A DNA stretch of 64,000 nt from contig NZ_OW235315.1 in assembly GCF_934924865.1 (NCBI RefSeq), forward strand, positions 2,852,001 through 2,916,000. Reading direction: 5' to 3'. The notes beneath the pieces are model-generated. The model searched no databases, was not told the DNA's origin, and saw nothing but the letters and a program-made list of their open reading frames with translations. Positions within the stretch are counted from its first letter, which is position 1. Each line of letters starts with the position of its first letter. Positions 55,293 to 63,140 of this stretch are shown here, piece after piece. A program made the translations under genes and the position numbers. The DNA is from Tepidibacter aestuarii (GTDB taxonomy: Bacteria; Bacillota; Clostridia; Peptostreptococcales; Peptostreptococcaceae).

Positions 55293-55345
55293 AAATTACC
55301 GTTTAGGTAGTTTTTTTGTTTATGGGGCAGTTATGCCCTTTTTTT
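55293..55345 (+). terminator. Two tandem hairpins with T-runs after the preQ1 aptamer
   Basis: First: AATTACC-gttta-GGTAGTT then seven T (55293-55317). Second: GGGCA-gtta-TGCCC then seven T (55324-55345). The first can compete with the aptamer tail; the second may reinforce attenuation. Confidence 0.75.
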
Positions 55346-55378
55346 GTGTCCTTTTTTATTTTAAGGAGGCTTGACATA

Positions 55379-56377
55379 ATGAAAAAAATAGGTTTAACAA
55401 CTACAGTTCCTGTTGAGATACTTTTAGCAGCAGGATATGCACCAATAGATTTAAATAATCTCTTTATAACTTCTAATGACTATTCCAATTATATTGATAT
55501 AGCAGAAAGAGACGGATTTCCTAAAAGCATGTGTGCATGGATAAAAGGAATCTACGGAGCTTGTATAGAGAATGATATAAAAGAAATAGTTGGAGTTATG
55601 GAAGGGGATTGTTCTAATACTAAAGCTCTTATAGAGGTCTTAGAGTTAAGAGGAATTAAAGTCTACCCTTTTTCATTTCCACACAATCATCAAAAAGAAG
55701 ATGTAAAAAAAGAACTAGATAAGTTTATGGATATTTTTAATGTAAATCTGCAAGAAGTTGAAAAAGTAAGAACTAGATTAAATAAAGTAAGAAAACTAGC
55801 TAAGGAAATTGATAAATTAACATATATAGATAGTAAAGCAAATGGTTTTGAAAATCACCTCTATCAGATAAGTTTAAGTGATTTAAATGGAGATATTGAC
55901 AATTTTGAATCTGAACTTGAAGATGTTATTTCTAATATAGAAAAAAGAACCTCTATAAATAAAAAACTTAGATTAGGATACATTGGTGTTCCTCCTATGA
56001 CTGGTGATATATATGAATTTGTTGAAAACTTTAATGCATCTTTTGTATATAACGAAGTTCAAAGAGAATTTGCTTTTCCAAGAGCAGATAAAGCTTCAAA
56101 TATATATGATCAATATTATGATTACACATATCCATACGATACTGAGTTTAGAATTATAGAATTGAAGAATCAAATTAACGAGAGAAAATTAGATGGAATA
56201 ATTCACTATACGCAGGCTTTTTGTTATAGAGCAGTTGAAGATATTGTATTAAAACAAAAGCTTGATATTCCTATTCTTAATATTGAAGGAGATAAGTTAA
56301 ATACTTTAGATGCTAGAACAAAACTTAGAATCGAAGCTTTTCTTGATATGCTATTGGATTTAAAGGAGGAAAAGTAA
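55379..56377 (+). CDS. 2-hydroxyacyl-CoA dehydratase (HgdB/DCCP)-like iron-sulfur protein in a preQ1 operon
   Basis: 332 residues of the 2-hydroxyacyl-CoA dehydratase D-component superfamily, which includes HgdA/B and double-cubane reductases. Start KKIGLTTTVPVEILLAAGYAPIDLN is diagnostic. Candidate cluster ligands: Cys52, Cys78 and Cys282, with Cys62 extra; their spacing is like that of dehydratase subunits. There is only one subunit, so a homodimer is likely. AAGGAGGC precedes the ATG. It is the first gene after a preQ1 riboswitch, followed without gap by its activator and then queD, queE, folE and queC. A role in deazaguanine reduction is inferred from position alone. Confidence 0.85.
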   Translation: MKKIGLTTTVPVEILLAAGYAPIDLNNLFITSNDYSNYIDIAERDGFPKSMCAWIKGIYGACIENDIKEIVGVMEGDCSNTKALIEVLELRGIKVYPFSFPHNHQKEDVKKELDKFMDIFNVNLQEVEKVRTRLNKVRKLAKEIDKLTYIDSKANGFENHLYQISLSDLNGDIDNFESELEDVISNIEKRTSINKKLRLGYIGVPPMTGDIYEFVENFNASFVYNEVQREFAFPRADKASNIYDQYYDYTYPYDTEFRIIELKNQINERKLDGIIHYTQAFCYRAVEDIVLKQKLDIPILNIEGDKLNTLDARTKLRIEAFLDMLLDLKEEK

Positions 56378-57145
56378 ATGAGAGTTTTAGGTATAGACCT
56401 TGGAAGCCGAGAAGTTAAAATTGCAGTAATGCAAGACAATAACATAATAAAAAAGCTAAAAGTTAGTACAATGTCTTTTTATAGAGACTACTGCAGTTAT
56501 AATGGTAAAGTTATAGTAGATTTAGATAAATTAAATATAGATGATATTGATATAGCTGTGTCTACTGGATACGGTAGAAACAATACTGATTTAAACAAAT
56601 TCACTCCTATAAATGAGATAAAAGCGCATGTTTATGGTGGCTTCTATCAGACAGACTTGAAAGATTTTATACTTTTAGATATAGGTGGTCAAGATGTTAA
56701 AGTTGTCAAAGTTGAAAAAGGAATTACAACAGATTTAGAGCTTAATGAAAAATGTGCTGCTTCATGCGGTAGATATTTAGAGAACATGGCAAATGTACTT
56801 GAAATACCTGTTGATGATATGAGTAAAGAATATGAAAATCCAATAGAACTAAATTCAACATGTGCAGTATTTTCTGAATCTGAGTTAATAGGAAAAATAG
56901 CTGAGGGCGTTAGCATAGAAAGTCTATGTGCAGGAGTTAATTATTCGTTATATAAGAGATTAAATCCCCTTTTGACAAAGTTTAAAGGAAGAAAATTAGT
57001 TTTAACTGGTGGAGTTGCTAATAACGTTGCTATAAAGGAATATTTAAAAAAAGATTATGACGAAATTATATCCGTTAAAGACCCTCAATTTAATGGAGCA
57101 ATCGGGTGCTGTTATTATGGAAGCAAGTTTATCAAAGGAAATTAG
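56378..57145 (+). CDS. Acyl-CoA dehydratase activase-like ATPase (HgdC/BadF family)
   Basis: 255 residues, ASKHA-fold ATPase with phosphate loop GIDLGSREVKIAV, LLDIGGQDVKVV and LTGGVANN. Cys126 (NEKCAASCGRYLE) and Cys162 (NSTCAVFSESEL) match the cysteines that hold one [4Fe-4S] cluster between two monomers in such activators. It hydrolyses ATP to push an electron to very low potential for the partner protein. The ATG directly follows the stop of the dehydratase-like gene. Part of the preQ1-controlled operon. Confidence 0.92.
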   Translation: MRVLGIDLGSREVKIAVMQDNNIIKKLKVSTMSFYRDYCSYNGKVIVDLDKLNIDDIDIAVSTGYGRNNTDLNKFTPINEIKAHVYGGFYQTDLKDFILLDIGGQDVKVVKVEKGITTDLELNEKCAASCGRYLENMANVLEIPVDDMSKEYENPIELNSTCAVFSESELIGKIAEGVSIESLCAGVNYSLYKRLNPLLTKFKGRKLVLTGGVANNVAIKEYLKKDYDEIISVKDPQFNGAIGCCYYGSKFIKGN

Positions 57146-57158
57146 GAGGACGACATTA

Positions 57159-57590
57159 ATGTATATTTTAAAAGCAGAACACAGTTTTGATAGCGCTCAT
57201 TTTCTTGCAAATTACGAAGGAAAATGTAGCAATATTCATGGTCATAGATGGAGAGTAGAAATAGAGGTACAATCAGAGTCATTAATTAATGGTGGACAGT
57301 TAGATGGTATGGTAATAGATTTTGGAGATTTAAAAAAAGATGTTAAAGAAATAGTAGATTACTATGACCATGCCTTAATCATACAAGAAGGTACTATGAG
57401 AAAAGAAACTTTACAATGTCTATCAGAAGACGGATTTAGGATACTAGAAGTTAAATTTAGACCAACAGCAGAAAACTTCTCATTCTTTTTCTTTAATTAT
57501 ATGCAAGAAAAAGGATACAACGTAAAAAGAGCTACTGTTTATGAAACTCCTACTAATAGTGCTACGTATGAAAAATGTGAGGTGAAATAG
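57159..57590 (+). CDS. queD: QueD, 6-carboxytetrahydropterin synthase
   Basis: 143 residues. Zinc-binding His residues in AEHSFDSAHFL and IHGHRWRVE, catalytic Cys in GKCSNIHGH, Asp-His in YYDHALI, and PTAENFSFFFFNYM near the end. Makes CPH4 from dihydroneopterin triphosphate. Start ATG at 57159 after TAGGAGGA; a longer frame overlaps the activator gene and lacks a site. Confidence 0.97.
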   Translation: MYILKAEHSFDSAHFLANYEGKCSNIHGHRWRVEIEVQSESLINGGQLDGMVIDFGDLKKDVKEIVDYYDHALIIQEGTMRKETLQCLSEDGFRILEVKFRPTAENFSFFFFNYMQEKGYNVKRATVYETPTNSATYEKCEVK

Positions 57591-57591
57591 T

Positions 57592-58257
57592 ATGGATTTT
57601 AAAGTGGTTGAAAAATTCGTAAGTATAAATGGAGAAGGTCGTTTATCTGGACAATTAGCAATCTTTATAAGATTTGCAGGATGTAATTTAGACTGCAGCT
57701 ACTGTGATACAAGATGGGCCAACGAAGAAAATGTTGAATACCAATTAATGAATGAACAAGAAATATATGAATATATAAAATCTACTAAGGTTAAAAACGT
57801 TACATTAACAGGCGGTGAACCATTACTTCAAAATGGTCTTATAGGATTATTAGATATACTATCAAAAGATGATGATCTTTCAGTTGAAATAGAAACAAAT
57901 GGTAGTGTGTCTTTAAAAGAATTTATAAATATAAAGAATCCACCTAAATTCACAATGGATTATAAATTACCTTTAAGTAATATGGAACAGAAAATGTTAG
58001 TTGATAATTTTAAATATATAACTAAGAATGATACAGTTAAATTTGTAGCAGGTAGCACCAACGATTTAGAAAAAGCCAAATATATAATTGATAAATATGA
58101 TTTAGTAAATAAAACCAATGTATATATAAGTCCAATATTTAGTAATATTCATATGGCTGATATTGTTGAATTCATGCAAAAGCACACTATGAACGGAGTT
58201 ACTCTACAAGTACAACTTCACAAAATAATATGGGATCCTAATGAAAGAGGTGTATAA
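57592..58257 (+). CDS. queE: QueE, 7-carboxy-7-deazaguanine synthase (radical SAM)
   Basis: 221 residues. Radical SAM cluster motif [10 protein letters not shown], with [20 protein letters not shown] before it and [10 protein letters not shown] after it. Forms the deazapurine ring from CPH4. Starts one base after queD, GTGAGGTG site. Confidence 0.97.
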   Translation: MDFKVVEKFVSINGEGRLSGQLAIFIRFAGCNLDCSYCDTRWANEENVEYQLMNEQEIYEYIKSTKVKNVTLTGGEPLLQNGLIGLLDILSKDDDLSVEIETNGSVSLKEFINIKNPPKFTMDYKLPLSNMEQKMLVDNFKYITKNDTVKFVAGSTNDLEKAKYIIDKYDLVNKTNVYISPIFSNIHMADIVEFMQKHTMNGVTLQVQLHKIIWDPNERGV

Positions 58258-58262
58258 ATCCA

Positions 58263-58850
58263 ATGGACATCAACTTAAAAGAAATCGAAAAACATATACG
58301 AGGAATCTTAATAGCTTTAGGTGAAAATCCAGATAGAGAAGGTCTAAAAGATACTCCTAAACGAGTTGCCAAGATGTACGAAGAGGTATTCAAAGGACAA
58401 GCTTATACAAACCAAGAAATTGCCGAGATGTTTGGTAAAACATTTGAAGATGATTTGAGTATAGATCAAGATAATAAAGATATGGTTTTTATGAAGAATA
58501 TTGAAATTTTCAGTCATTGCGAACATCATTTAGCTTTAATGTACAATATGAAAGTAGCAGTTGCATATATTCCAAAAGATAAAGTTATTGGACTTAGTAA
58601 AATTGCTAGAATTGCAGATCTTGTTGGACGAAGATTACAGCTCCAGGAAAGAATTGGAACGGATATAGCTGAGATCATACAAATCATAACTGACTCTGAT
58701 GATGTAGCAGTTATAATTGAAGGTGAACATGGATGTATGACAACTAGAGGTATAAAGAAAACTAATGCACAAACAGTTACAACTACATTAAGAGGAAAAT
58801 TTAAAACTGATCCAACTTTACAAAACACTCTAATGATGATGTATAAATAG
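58263..58850 (+). CDS. folE: GTP cyclohydrolase I FolE
   Basis: 195 residues. Zinc and catalytic residues in [32 protein letters not shown] and [11 protein letters not shown]. First step towards both folate and queuosine; its place in this operon dedicates it to queuosine. Ends five bases after the usual GTPCH length. Confidence 0.97.
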   Translation: MDINLKEIEKHIRGILIALGENPDREGLKDTPKRVAKMYEEVFKGQAYTNQEIAEMFGKTFEDDLSIDQDNKDMVFMKNIEIFSHCEHHLALMYNMKVAVAYIPKDKVIGLSKIARIADLVGRRLQLQERIGTDIAEIIQIITDSDDVAVIIEGEHGCMTTRGIKKTNAQTVTTTLRGKFKTDPTLQNTLMMMYK

Positions 58851-58875
58851 TATAAAGAAAGGTAAGGTATTTTAT

Positions 58876-59544
58876 ATGAATATAGAAGTAAATAAAGACA
58901 GAGCTGTAGTAGTATTTAGTGGTGGTCAAGATAGTACTACTTGCTTATTCTGGGCAAAGAAGAAATTTAAAGAAGTTATTGCAGTATCATTTGATTATGG
59001 TCAAAAACATAAATTAGAGTTAGAATGTGCCAGAGATATCTGTAAAAAATATAATGTAGAACATCATTGTTTAGATTTAAATTTATTAAATCAATTAGCT
59101 CCAAATTCTTTAACAAGAACAGATATAGAGGTAGATAAAGATTCTCCTACAGAGGGTACTCCCAATTCATTTGTAGATGGAAGAAATTTATTATTTTTAT
59201 CTTTCGTTGCAATATTTGCAAAGCAAAAAGGAGCAAATCATATTATAACTGGTGTATCTCAAAGTGATTTTAGTGGATATCCTGACTGTAGAGATGTATT
59301 TATAAAATCTTTAAACGTTACATTGAATCTATCTATGGATTTTCAATTTGTAATTCATACTCCATTAATGTGGATTGATAAAGCTGAGACTTGGAAAATG
59401 GCAGATGATTTAGGTATACTTGATATAGTTAAAAACGAAACTTTAACGTGCTACAATGGAATTAAAGGAAATGGATGCGGAGATTGTCCTGCATGTAAAT
59501 TAAGAAAAAATGGGTATTTAGAGTTTAAAAAATTATATAAATAA
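58876..59544 (+). CDS. queC: QueC, 7-cyano-7-deazaguanine (preQ0) synthase
   Basis: 222 residues. PP-loop SGGQDSTT, then [13 protein letters not shown], and the zinc knuckle [14 protein letters not shown]. Converts CDG to preQ0 with ATP and ammonia. Last gene of the operon. Its 3' 138 bases are duplicated at 60893-61030 with seven mismatches. Confidence 0.97.
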   Translation: MNIEVNKDRAVVVFSGGQDSTTCLFWAKKKFKEVIAVSFDYGQKHKLELECARDICKKYNVEHHCLDLNLLNQLAPNSLTRTDIEVDKDSPTEGTPNSFVDGRNLLFLSFVAIFAKQKGANHIITGVSQSDFSGYPDCRDVFIKSLNVTLNLSMDFQFVIHTPLMWIDKAETWKMADDLGILDIVKNETLTCYNGIKGNGCGDCPACKLRKNGYLEFKKLYK

Positions 59545-59558
59545 TAAACTTCTAATTT

Positions 59559-59618
59559 ACAATTAAATACTCCATCTTATATAAGCACGGGGTATTTAAT
59601 TGTTAGATATTTTTTTAA
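59559..59618. terminator. Terminator of the que operon, shared with ahpD copy B
   Basis: ACAATTAAATAC and GTATTTAATTGT, loop of about 20 bases; T-run at 59609 on plus. Confidence 0.85.
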
Positions 59619-59624
59619 AGAATA

Positions 59625-59978
59625 TTATTTGAAATCTTTTTCAAATTCATCTATTGAATCTTTTAATAGTGTTGCACTGTATGCCATTGTAGGTCCCCCA
59701 CCAAAAGCTACTGATACCATTGCAGCTTCCATAATTTCTTCACGATTAGCTCCTGCTTCTAAAGCTTTATATGCATGGAACACTATGCAGTATTCACAAC
59801 GATTATAGACTCCAATAGCTACACTTATTAACTCTTTAGTTTTTGTATCAAGTTTTCCTGGTTTATAAGCTGCTCCTAATAAGCTCATAAAAGAGTTTAC
59901 TTGTTCTCCATTAGTTTGACTTACATCTTGTAATCCTCCCATAAATGCATTTAACATTTCTCTTGGATCTTTTTTCAT
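59625..59978 (-). CDS. AhpD-type peroxidase-like protein, copy B
   Basis: 117 residues, 109 identical to copy A; motif CEYCIVFH (Cys61, Cys64, His68) intact. Differences are mostly conservative (such as G20S, Q42K, T78N). Same promoter architecture and operator dyad as copy A. Divergent from the lipoprotein OsmC gene, with which it may share induction. The two copies suggest a recent duplication with promoter included. Confidence 0.92.
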   Translation of the reverse strand: MKKDPREMLNAFMGGLQDVSQTNGEQVNSFMSLLGAAYKPGKLDTKTKELISVAIGVYNRCEYCIVFHAYKALEAGANREEIMEAAMVSVAFGGGPTMAYSATLLKDSIDEFEKDFK

Positions 59979-60014
59979 TTTTATTCCCCCTTTAATTTGT
60001 TGCTATACATATTG

Positions 60015-60083
60015 TTGTTATGCTAATCGTGCGCATAGCAACTTTTTTGTTTAAATTATAACACCAAAATTCTAATAAATCAA
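60015..60083 (-). promoter_or_regulatory. Promoter and MarR-type operator of ahpD copy B
   Basis: -35 TTGATT (60078-60083), 17-base spacer, -10 TATAAT (60055-60060). Dyad at 60015-60041 centred on 60028: TTGTTATGC and GCATAGCAA. The centre and spacing to -10 match the site of copy A. Confidence 0.8.
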
Positions 60084-60132
60084 TACTTTTATTCAATATT
60101 TTAACTTTGTAAATTTGCTTATAAATAACCTA

Positions 60133-60161
60133 TTGACCAAAAATAACGTTCATGTTAATAT
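60133..60161 (+). promoter_or_regulatory. Promoter of the OsmC lipoprotein gene
   Basis: -35 TTGACC (60133-60138), 17-base spacer, -10 TAATAT (60156-60161). The spacer contains the small dyad TAAC-gttcat-GTTA. Confidence 0.6.
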
Positions 60162-60214
60162 GTGGTCGTGGTAATTTTTGTCACATAATACATGATAAGG
60201 AAGGTGTTATTGTT

Positions 60215-60805
60215 ATGAAAATAACAAAATATTTATTAATTGGGTTTCTAGTTATATCTTTAGGATTAGTAGGTTGCAGCCAAGCAGAATCATCACAAGA
60301 TACAAATAAGGATCAAATGACTACAGAAGCAACAGAAACAACTGAAAAACAGGATGATAATGCTGAGTTGACAACATTGAAAGCTGTTGTTAGATCAAAG
60401 GGTGGACTTAAAGTAGAAGCTGAATCTAGAGGTTTTAAAATAGTAATGGATGAACCTACAGAAGAGGGCGGAACAAATCAAGGTATGAACCCATGTGAAG
60501 CTGTACTTAGTGCTTTTGGAGGATGTCAAACTATTGTAGCTGTTGCCTATGCAGAGGAAATGGGAATAGATCTACAAGATTATTGGGTTGAATTAGAAGG
60601 CGATTTTGATATGAGAGGATTCGGAGGAGTAGAAGGAGTTTTCCCTGGATATACTGAAGTTAGATACAAGATACATATTAAAAGTGATTCACCTCAAGAA
60701 AAAATCAATGAATTTATTAGTTATGTAGAAAAAGTTTGTCCTGTAGGCAATACTATTGCTAGTCCAGTAAAAATGGTTAGATCTGATATAGTTGTGGAAA
60801 AGTAG
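60215..60805 (+). CDS. OsmC/Ohr-family peroxiredoxin-like protein with lipoprotein signal
   Basis: 196 residues. Signal with lipobox LVGC (Cys21), a Thr/Glu/Asp-rich linker at about 22-52, then an OsmC domain: [32 protein letters not shown] with catalytic Cys104, and the second catalytic cysteine Cys175 in VEKVCPVGN. An extra Cys94 is present. The ATG at 60215 has AAGGTG upstream; the frame is open 63 bases further but without a site. OsmC proteins reduce organic peroxides in the cytosol; a membrane-anchored outside version is unusual. Confidence 0.92.
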   Translation: MKITKYLLIGFLVISLGLVGCSQAESSQDTNKDQMTTEATETTEKQDDNAELTTLKAVVRSKGGLKVEAESRGFKIVMDEPTEEGGTNQGMNPCEAVLSAFGGCQTIVAVAYAEEMGIDLQDYWVELEGDFDMRGFGGVEGVFPGYTEVRYKIHIKSDSPQEKINEFISYVEKVCPVGNTIASPVKMVRSDIVVEK

Positions 60806-60827
60806 AATAAATTTTAAAATTCACCAA

Positions 60828-60867
60828 GAGCTAATGTGGTATATCGCATTAGCTCCTCATTTTTTTG
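60828..60867 (+). terminator. Terminator of the OsmC lipoprotein gene
   Basis: GAGCTAATG and CATTAGCTC, ten-base loop, then a T-run. Confidence 0.9.
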
Positions 60868-60892
60868 TTCTTATTAACGGAATTTCTGAATT

Positions 60893-61030
60893 AGATAATT
60901 TAGGGATACTTGATATAGTTAAAAACAAAACTTTAACGTGCTACAATGGAATTAAAGGAAATGGATGTGGAGATTGCCCTGCATGTAAATTAATAAAAAA
61001 TGGGTATTTAGAGTTAAAAAAATTATATAA
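60893..61030 (+). pseudogene. Duplicated 3' end of queC
   Basis: 138 bases match 59403-59540 at 131 positions and would encode [20 protein letters not shown] and the zinc knuckle [12 protein letters not shown]. No start codon or ribosome site; it follows a terminator, so it is silent. Together the two copies flank ahpD copy B and osmC as direct repeats. Confidence 0.9.
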
Positions 61031-61050
61031 TCTCTTAGTATATAAAAAAT

Positions 61051-61090
61051 AAAATAGTCCCTACCTATAATTAGGAACTATTTTGTTTTT
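61051..61090. terminator. Hairpin terminator after the spore protein genes
   Basis: AAAATAGT plus CCTA pairs with TAGG plus ACTATTTT, one bulge; T-rich on the plus side and A-rich on the other. Confidence 0.8.
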
Positions 61091-61104
61091 AGTTTTTCAT
61101 AATT

Positions 61105-61317
61105 TTACTTCTTATTTATTAATTGTTTCTCAGCCATTTCAACTAGTTTTTTTGTCATTTGTCCACCAACATAGCCTCCAAAAAATGCATTTTTGCCAGC
61201 TGATAAGGTACCTTTATTATTAGAAAGTTCATCGGTTATTCCTAATTCATTTGCAATTTCATATTTCATTTGATTTAATGCTTTCATTGCATTTTGATCT
61301 ACGGGTCCTTTAACCAT
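61105..61317 (-). CDS. Alpha/beta-type small acid-soluble spore protein
   Basis: 70 residues. The two conserved helices are present: NQMKYEIANELGI, and FGGYVGGQMTKKLVEMAEKQ with the DNA-binding and packing residues. The Glu-Ile/Glu-Leu site of the germination protease lies in YEIANELG. Coats and protects spore DNA. AGAGGTGAA precedes the ATG; 23 bases after the next spore protein gene. Confidence 0.93.
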   Translation of the reverse strand: MVKGPVDQNAMKALNQMKYEIANELGITDELSNNKGTLSAGKNAFFGGYVGGQMTKKLVEMAEKQLINKK

Positions 61318-61340
61318 ATTTACTTCACCTCTTTTTTAGA

Positions 61341-61532
61341 TTATTTTTCTTTGTATTCATTATTGATAGACATTTCTCCATTTAAGCTATTCTTATTGTT
61401 ATAACTAAATAACCTAGATGGTAGTTTACCTTTATCAATAATTTTATCATTTATTCCCAATTCACTTCCTAACTCTTCCTTCATTTGATTAAGAGCTTCT
61501 CTTGCTTTAGGATTTATAGGTATTTTATTCAT
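61341..61532 (-). CDS. Diverged small acid-soluble spore protein
   Basis: 63 residues. The first helix REALNQMKEELGSELGIND is conserved, including the germination-protease site, but the second DNA-binding helix is replaced by a divergent tail (SYNNKNSLNGEMSINNEYKEK) that lacks the VGG...MTKKLVE pattern. Could be a specialised or decaying spore protein. CGAGGTGAA site before the ATG; same operon as the following gene. Confidence 0.82.
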   Translation of the reverse strand: MNKIPINPKAREALNQMKEELGSELGINDKIIDKGKLPSRLFSYNNKNSLNGEMSINNEYKEK

Positions 61533-61692
61533 ATTAGATTCACCTCGTATTTTAAAATATTTGTTTTTTTAATATTCTTTGTAATTTACTATTTTGAATA
61601 CAAGGTAATTTAAGGTTAAGTTATTATTTTATTAAATAAACTTATTCGCGATATTTTCATAAATAGCTTTGATAAAGTACATAAAACCAGAA

Positions 61693-61736
61693 AGTAGATA
61701 CGTGGATTTCGTTTGTACGAAACCTAAGTATCTACT
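61693..61736. other. Strong hairpin downstream of the NtrC-type gene
   Basis: AGTAGATAC pairs with GTATCTACT and inner TTTCGT with ACGAAA, but no T-run follows on either strand. It could be a weak terminator, an RNA-processing site or a protein-binding dyad. Confidence 0.45.
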
Positions 61737-61784
61737 AATAAAAAAATTCATCTTAATTTTTGATTTTCTAAATCCTTATATTTT

Positions 61785-63140
61785 TTATTTTATATTTATA
61801 TCATATTCATTCAACTTATTATAAAGTTGTCTACTGCTTATATCTAAGATTTTTGAACACTTGTCTATTTTATAATTATTATTTTCCAAAACTTTTATAA
61901 TATGATTCTTCTCACTTGATTGTCTAATCGCTTTTAAGGTTATACAGTTATCTTGAATATCTGGTTTAGAAAATATATCATAATATTGTACGTCATCTAA
62001 GGTTATAGTATTTCCTTCTGTAAAAACCACAAGTCTTTCAATTATATTTTTTAGCTCTCTAACATTTCCTGGATAATCATAATTTATTAAAAGATTTAAA
62101 AGCTTTTCATCTATTTTCTCAACCCTTTTTTTTGTCTCTAGTTGAGTCTTATGTAAGAAATAATCAATTAAAATCGGTAAATCTTCTTTTCGTTTTCTAA
62201 GTGGAGGTATTTCAATAATAACCGTACTTATTCTATAATATAGGTCTTCCCTAAAATTTTTATCTGCTATGGCTTCATTAAGATTTTTGTTCGTTGCAGA
62301 AATAAGCCTAAAGTCAGTTTTTATAACTTTATTACTTCCTATTCTTTCTATCTCTTTCCTATCAATATTTCTAAGTATTTTTATCTGAGTACTAAGAGGT
62401 ATATCTCCTATCTCATCCAGAAACAATGTTCCATTATGAGATGCTTCAAACCTTCCTACCCTCATTGAGTTTGAACCTGTAAATGAACCTTTTTCATGAC
62501 CATATAATTCTGATTCTAATAGTGAATCTGAAAATGAATAACAATTAACAGGCATGAAAATTTCATTCTTTCGTCTACTACACATATGAATGTACCTAGC
62601 AATAACCTCTTTGCCTACCCCTGATTCTCCTAATATCAACACATTTAAATCTGTCTGAGCTGCTTTTTCAGCAAGCTTAATTGTTTTTTTGAGTAACGGA
62701 CTTTTAGATGTAAGTATGAATTCAGACTTTTTAAATTCTTTTTTTAATACACTATTTTCTTTGCTTAATAACTTTATTTTCTTGACCTTTTCAATATCAA
62801 AAATAAGCTCTTGTGGATTATTACTTTTTATAAAATAAGAAAAAGCACCATTTTTCATAGCATCTACTGCATTTTCAACACTACCAAATCCAGTTATGAT
62901 TATACATTCAATTCCACAGTCTAAGGATTTTACATGCTCAAGTACCTTTATCCCACTAATTCCATCCATTATCATATCCGTAAGTACAACATCATACTCA
63001 TTTTTATTTATCATATTAATTCCCATTTCTCCACTATGGGCTATATCAACAATATATCCTTTTTTCTCAAGAATTATTTTAAGAAGTTCTCTAAAATCTG
63101 CCTCATCATCAATCACCAGTAACTTAAGTGCTATTTCCAT
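61785..63140 (-). CDS. NtrC-family sigma-54-dependent response regulator
   Basis: 451 residues. Receiver domain (phosphorylated Asp55 in VVLTDMIMDG, then conserved Thr and Lys), central AAA+ domain with Walker A GESGVGKE near 170 and Walker B LFLDEIGD, and a Fis-type helix-turn-helix at about 415-451. The sigma-54 contact loop reads GSFTGS, not GAFTGA, with both alanines replaced by serine. Start ATG at 63138-63140 after AAAGGGG; it overlaps the kinase end by 17 bases. No sigma-54 (-24/-12) promoter is found in this window, so the target is elsewhere. Confidence 0.93.
   Translation of the reverse strand: MEIALKLLVIDDEADFRELLKIILEKKGYIVDIAHSGEMGINMINKNEYDVVLTDMIMDGISGIKVLEHVKSLDCGIECIIITGFGSVENAVDAMKNGAFSYFIKSNNPQELIFDIEKVKKIKLLSKENSVLKKEFKKSEFILTSKSPLLKKTIKLAEKAAQTDLNVLILGESGVGKEVIARYIHMCSRRKNEIFMPVNCYSFSDSLLESELYGHEKGSFTGSNSMRVGRFEASHNGTLFLDEIGDIPLSTQIKILRNIDRKEIERIGSNKVIKTDFRLISATNKNLNEAIADKNFREDLYYRISTVIIEIPPLRKRKEDLPILIDYFLHKTQLETKKRVEKIDEKLLNLLINYDYPGNVRELKNIIERLVVFTEGNTITLDDVQYYDIFSKPDIQDNCITLKAIRQSSEKNHIIKVLENNNYKIDKCSKILDISSRQLYNKLNEYDINIK

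Noticed and set aside
54046..60805. AhpD copies, thioredoxin and OsmC as further selenoproteins
   Set aside because: All active-site positions are ordinary TGT or TGC cysteine codons; no in-frame TGA was found there.
60792..61052. An 86-codon open frame containing a QueC-like zinc knuckle as a real gene
   Set aside because: It lies behind a terminator, has no ribosome site, starts with unrelated sequence and only repeats the last 46 codons of queC.
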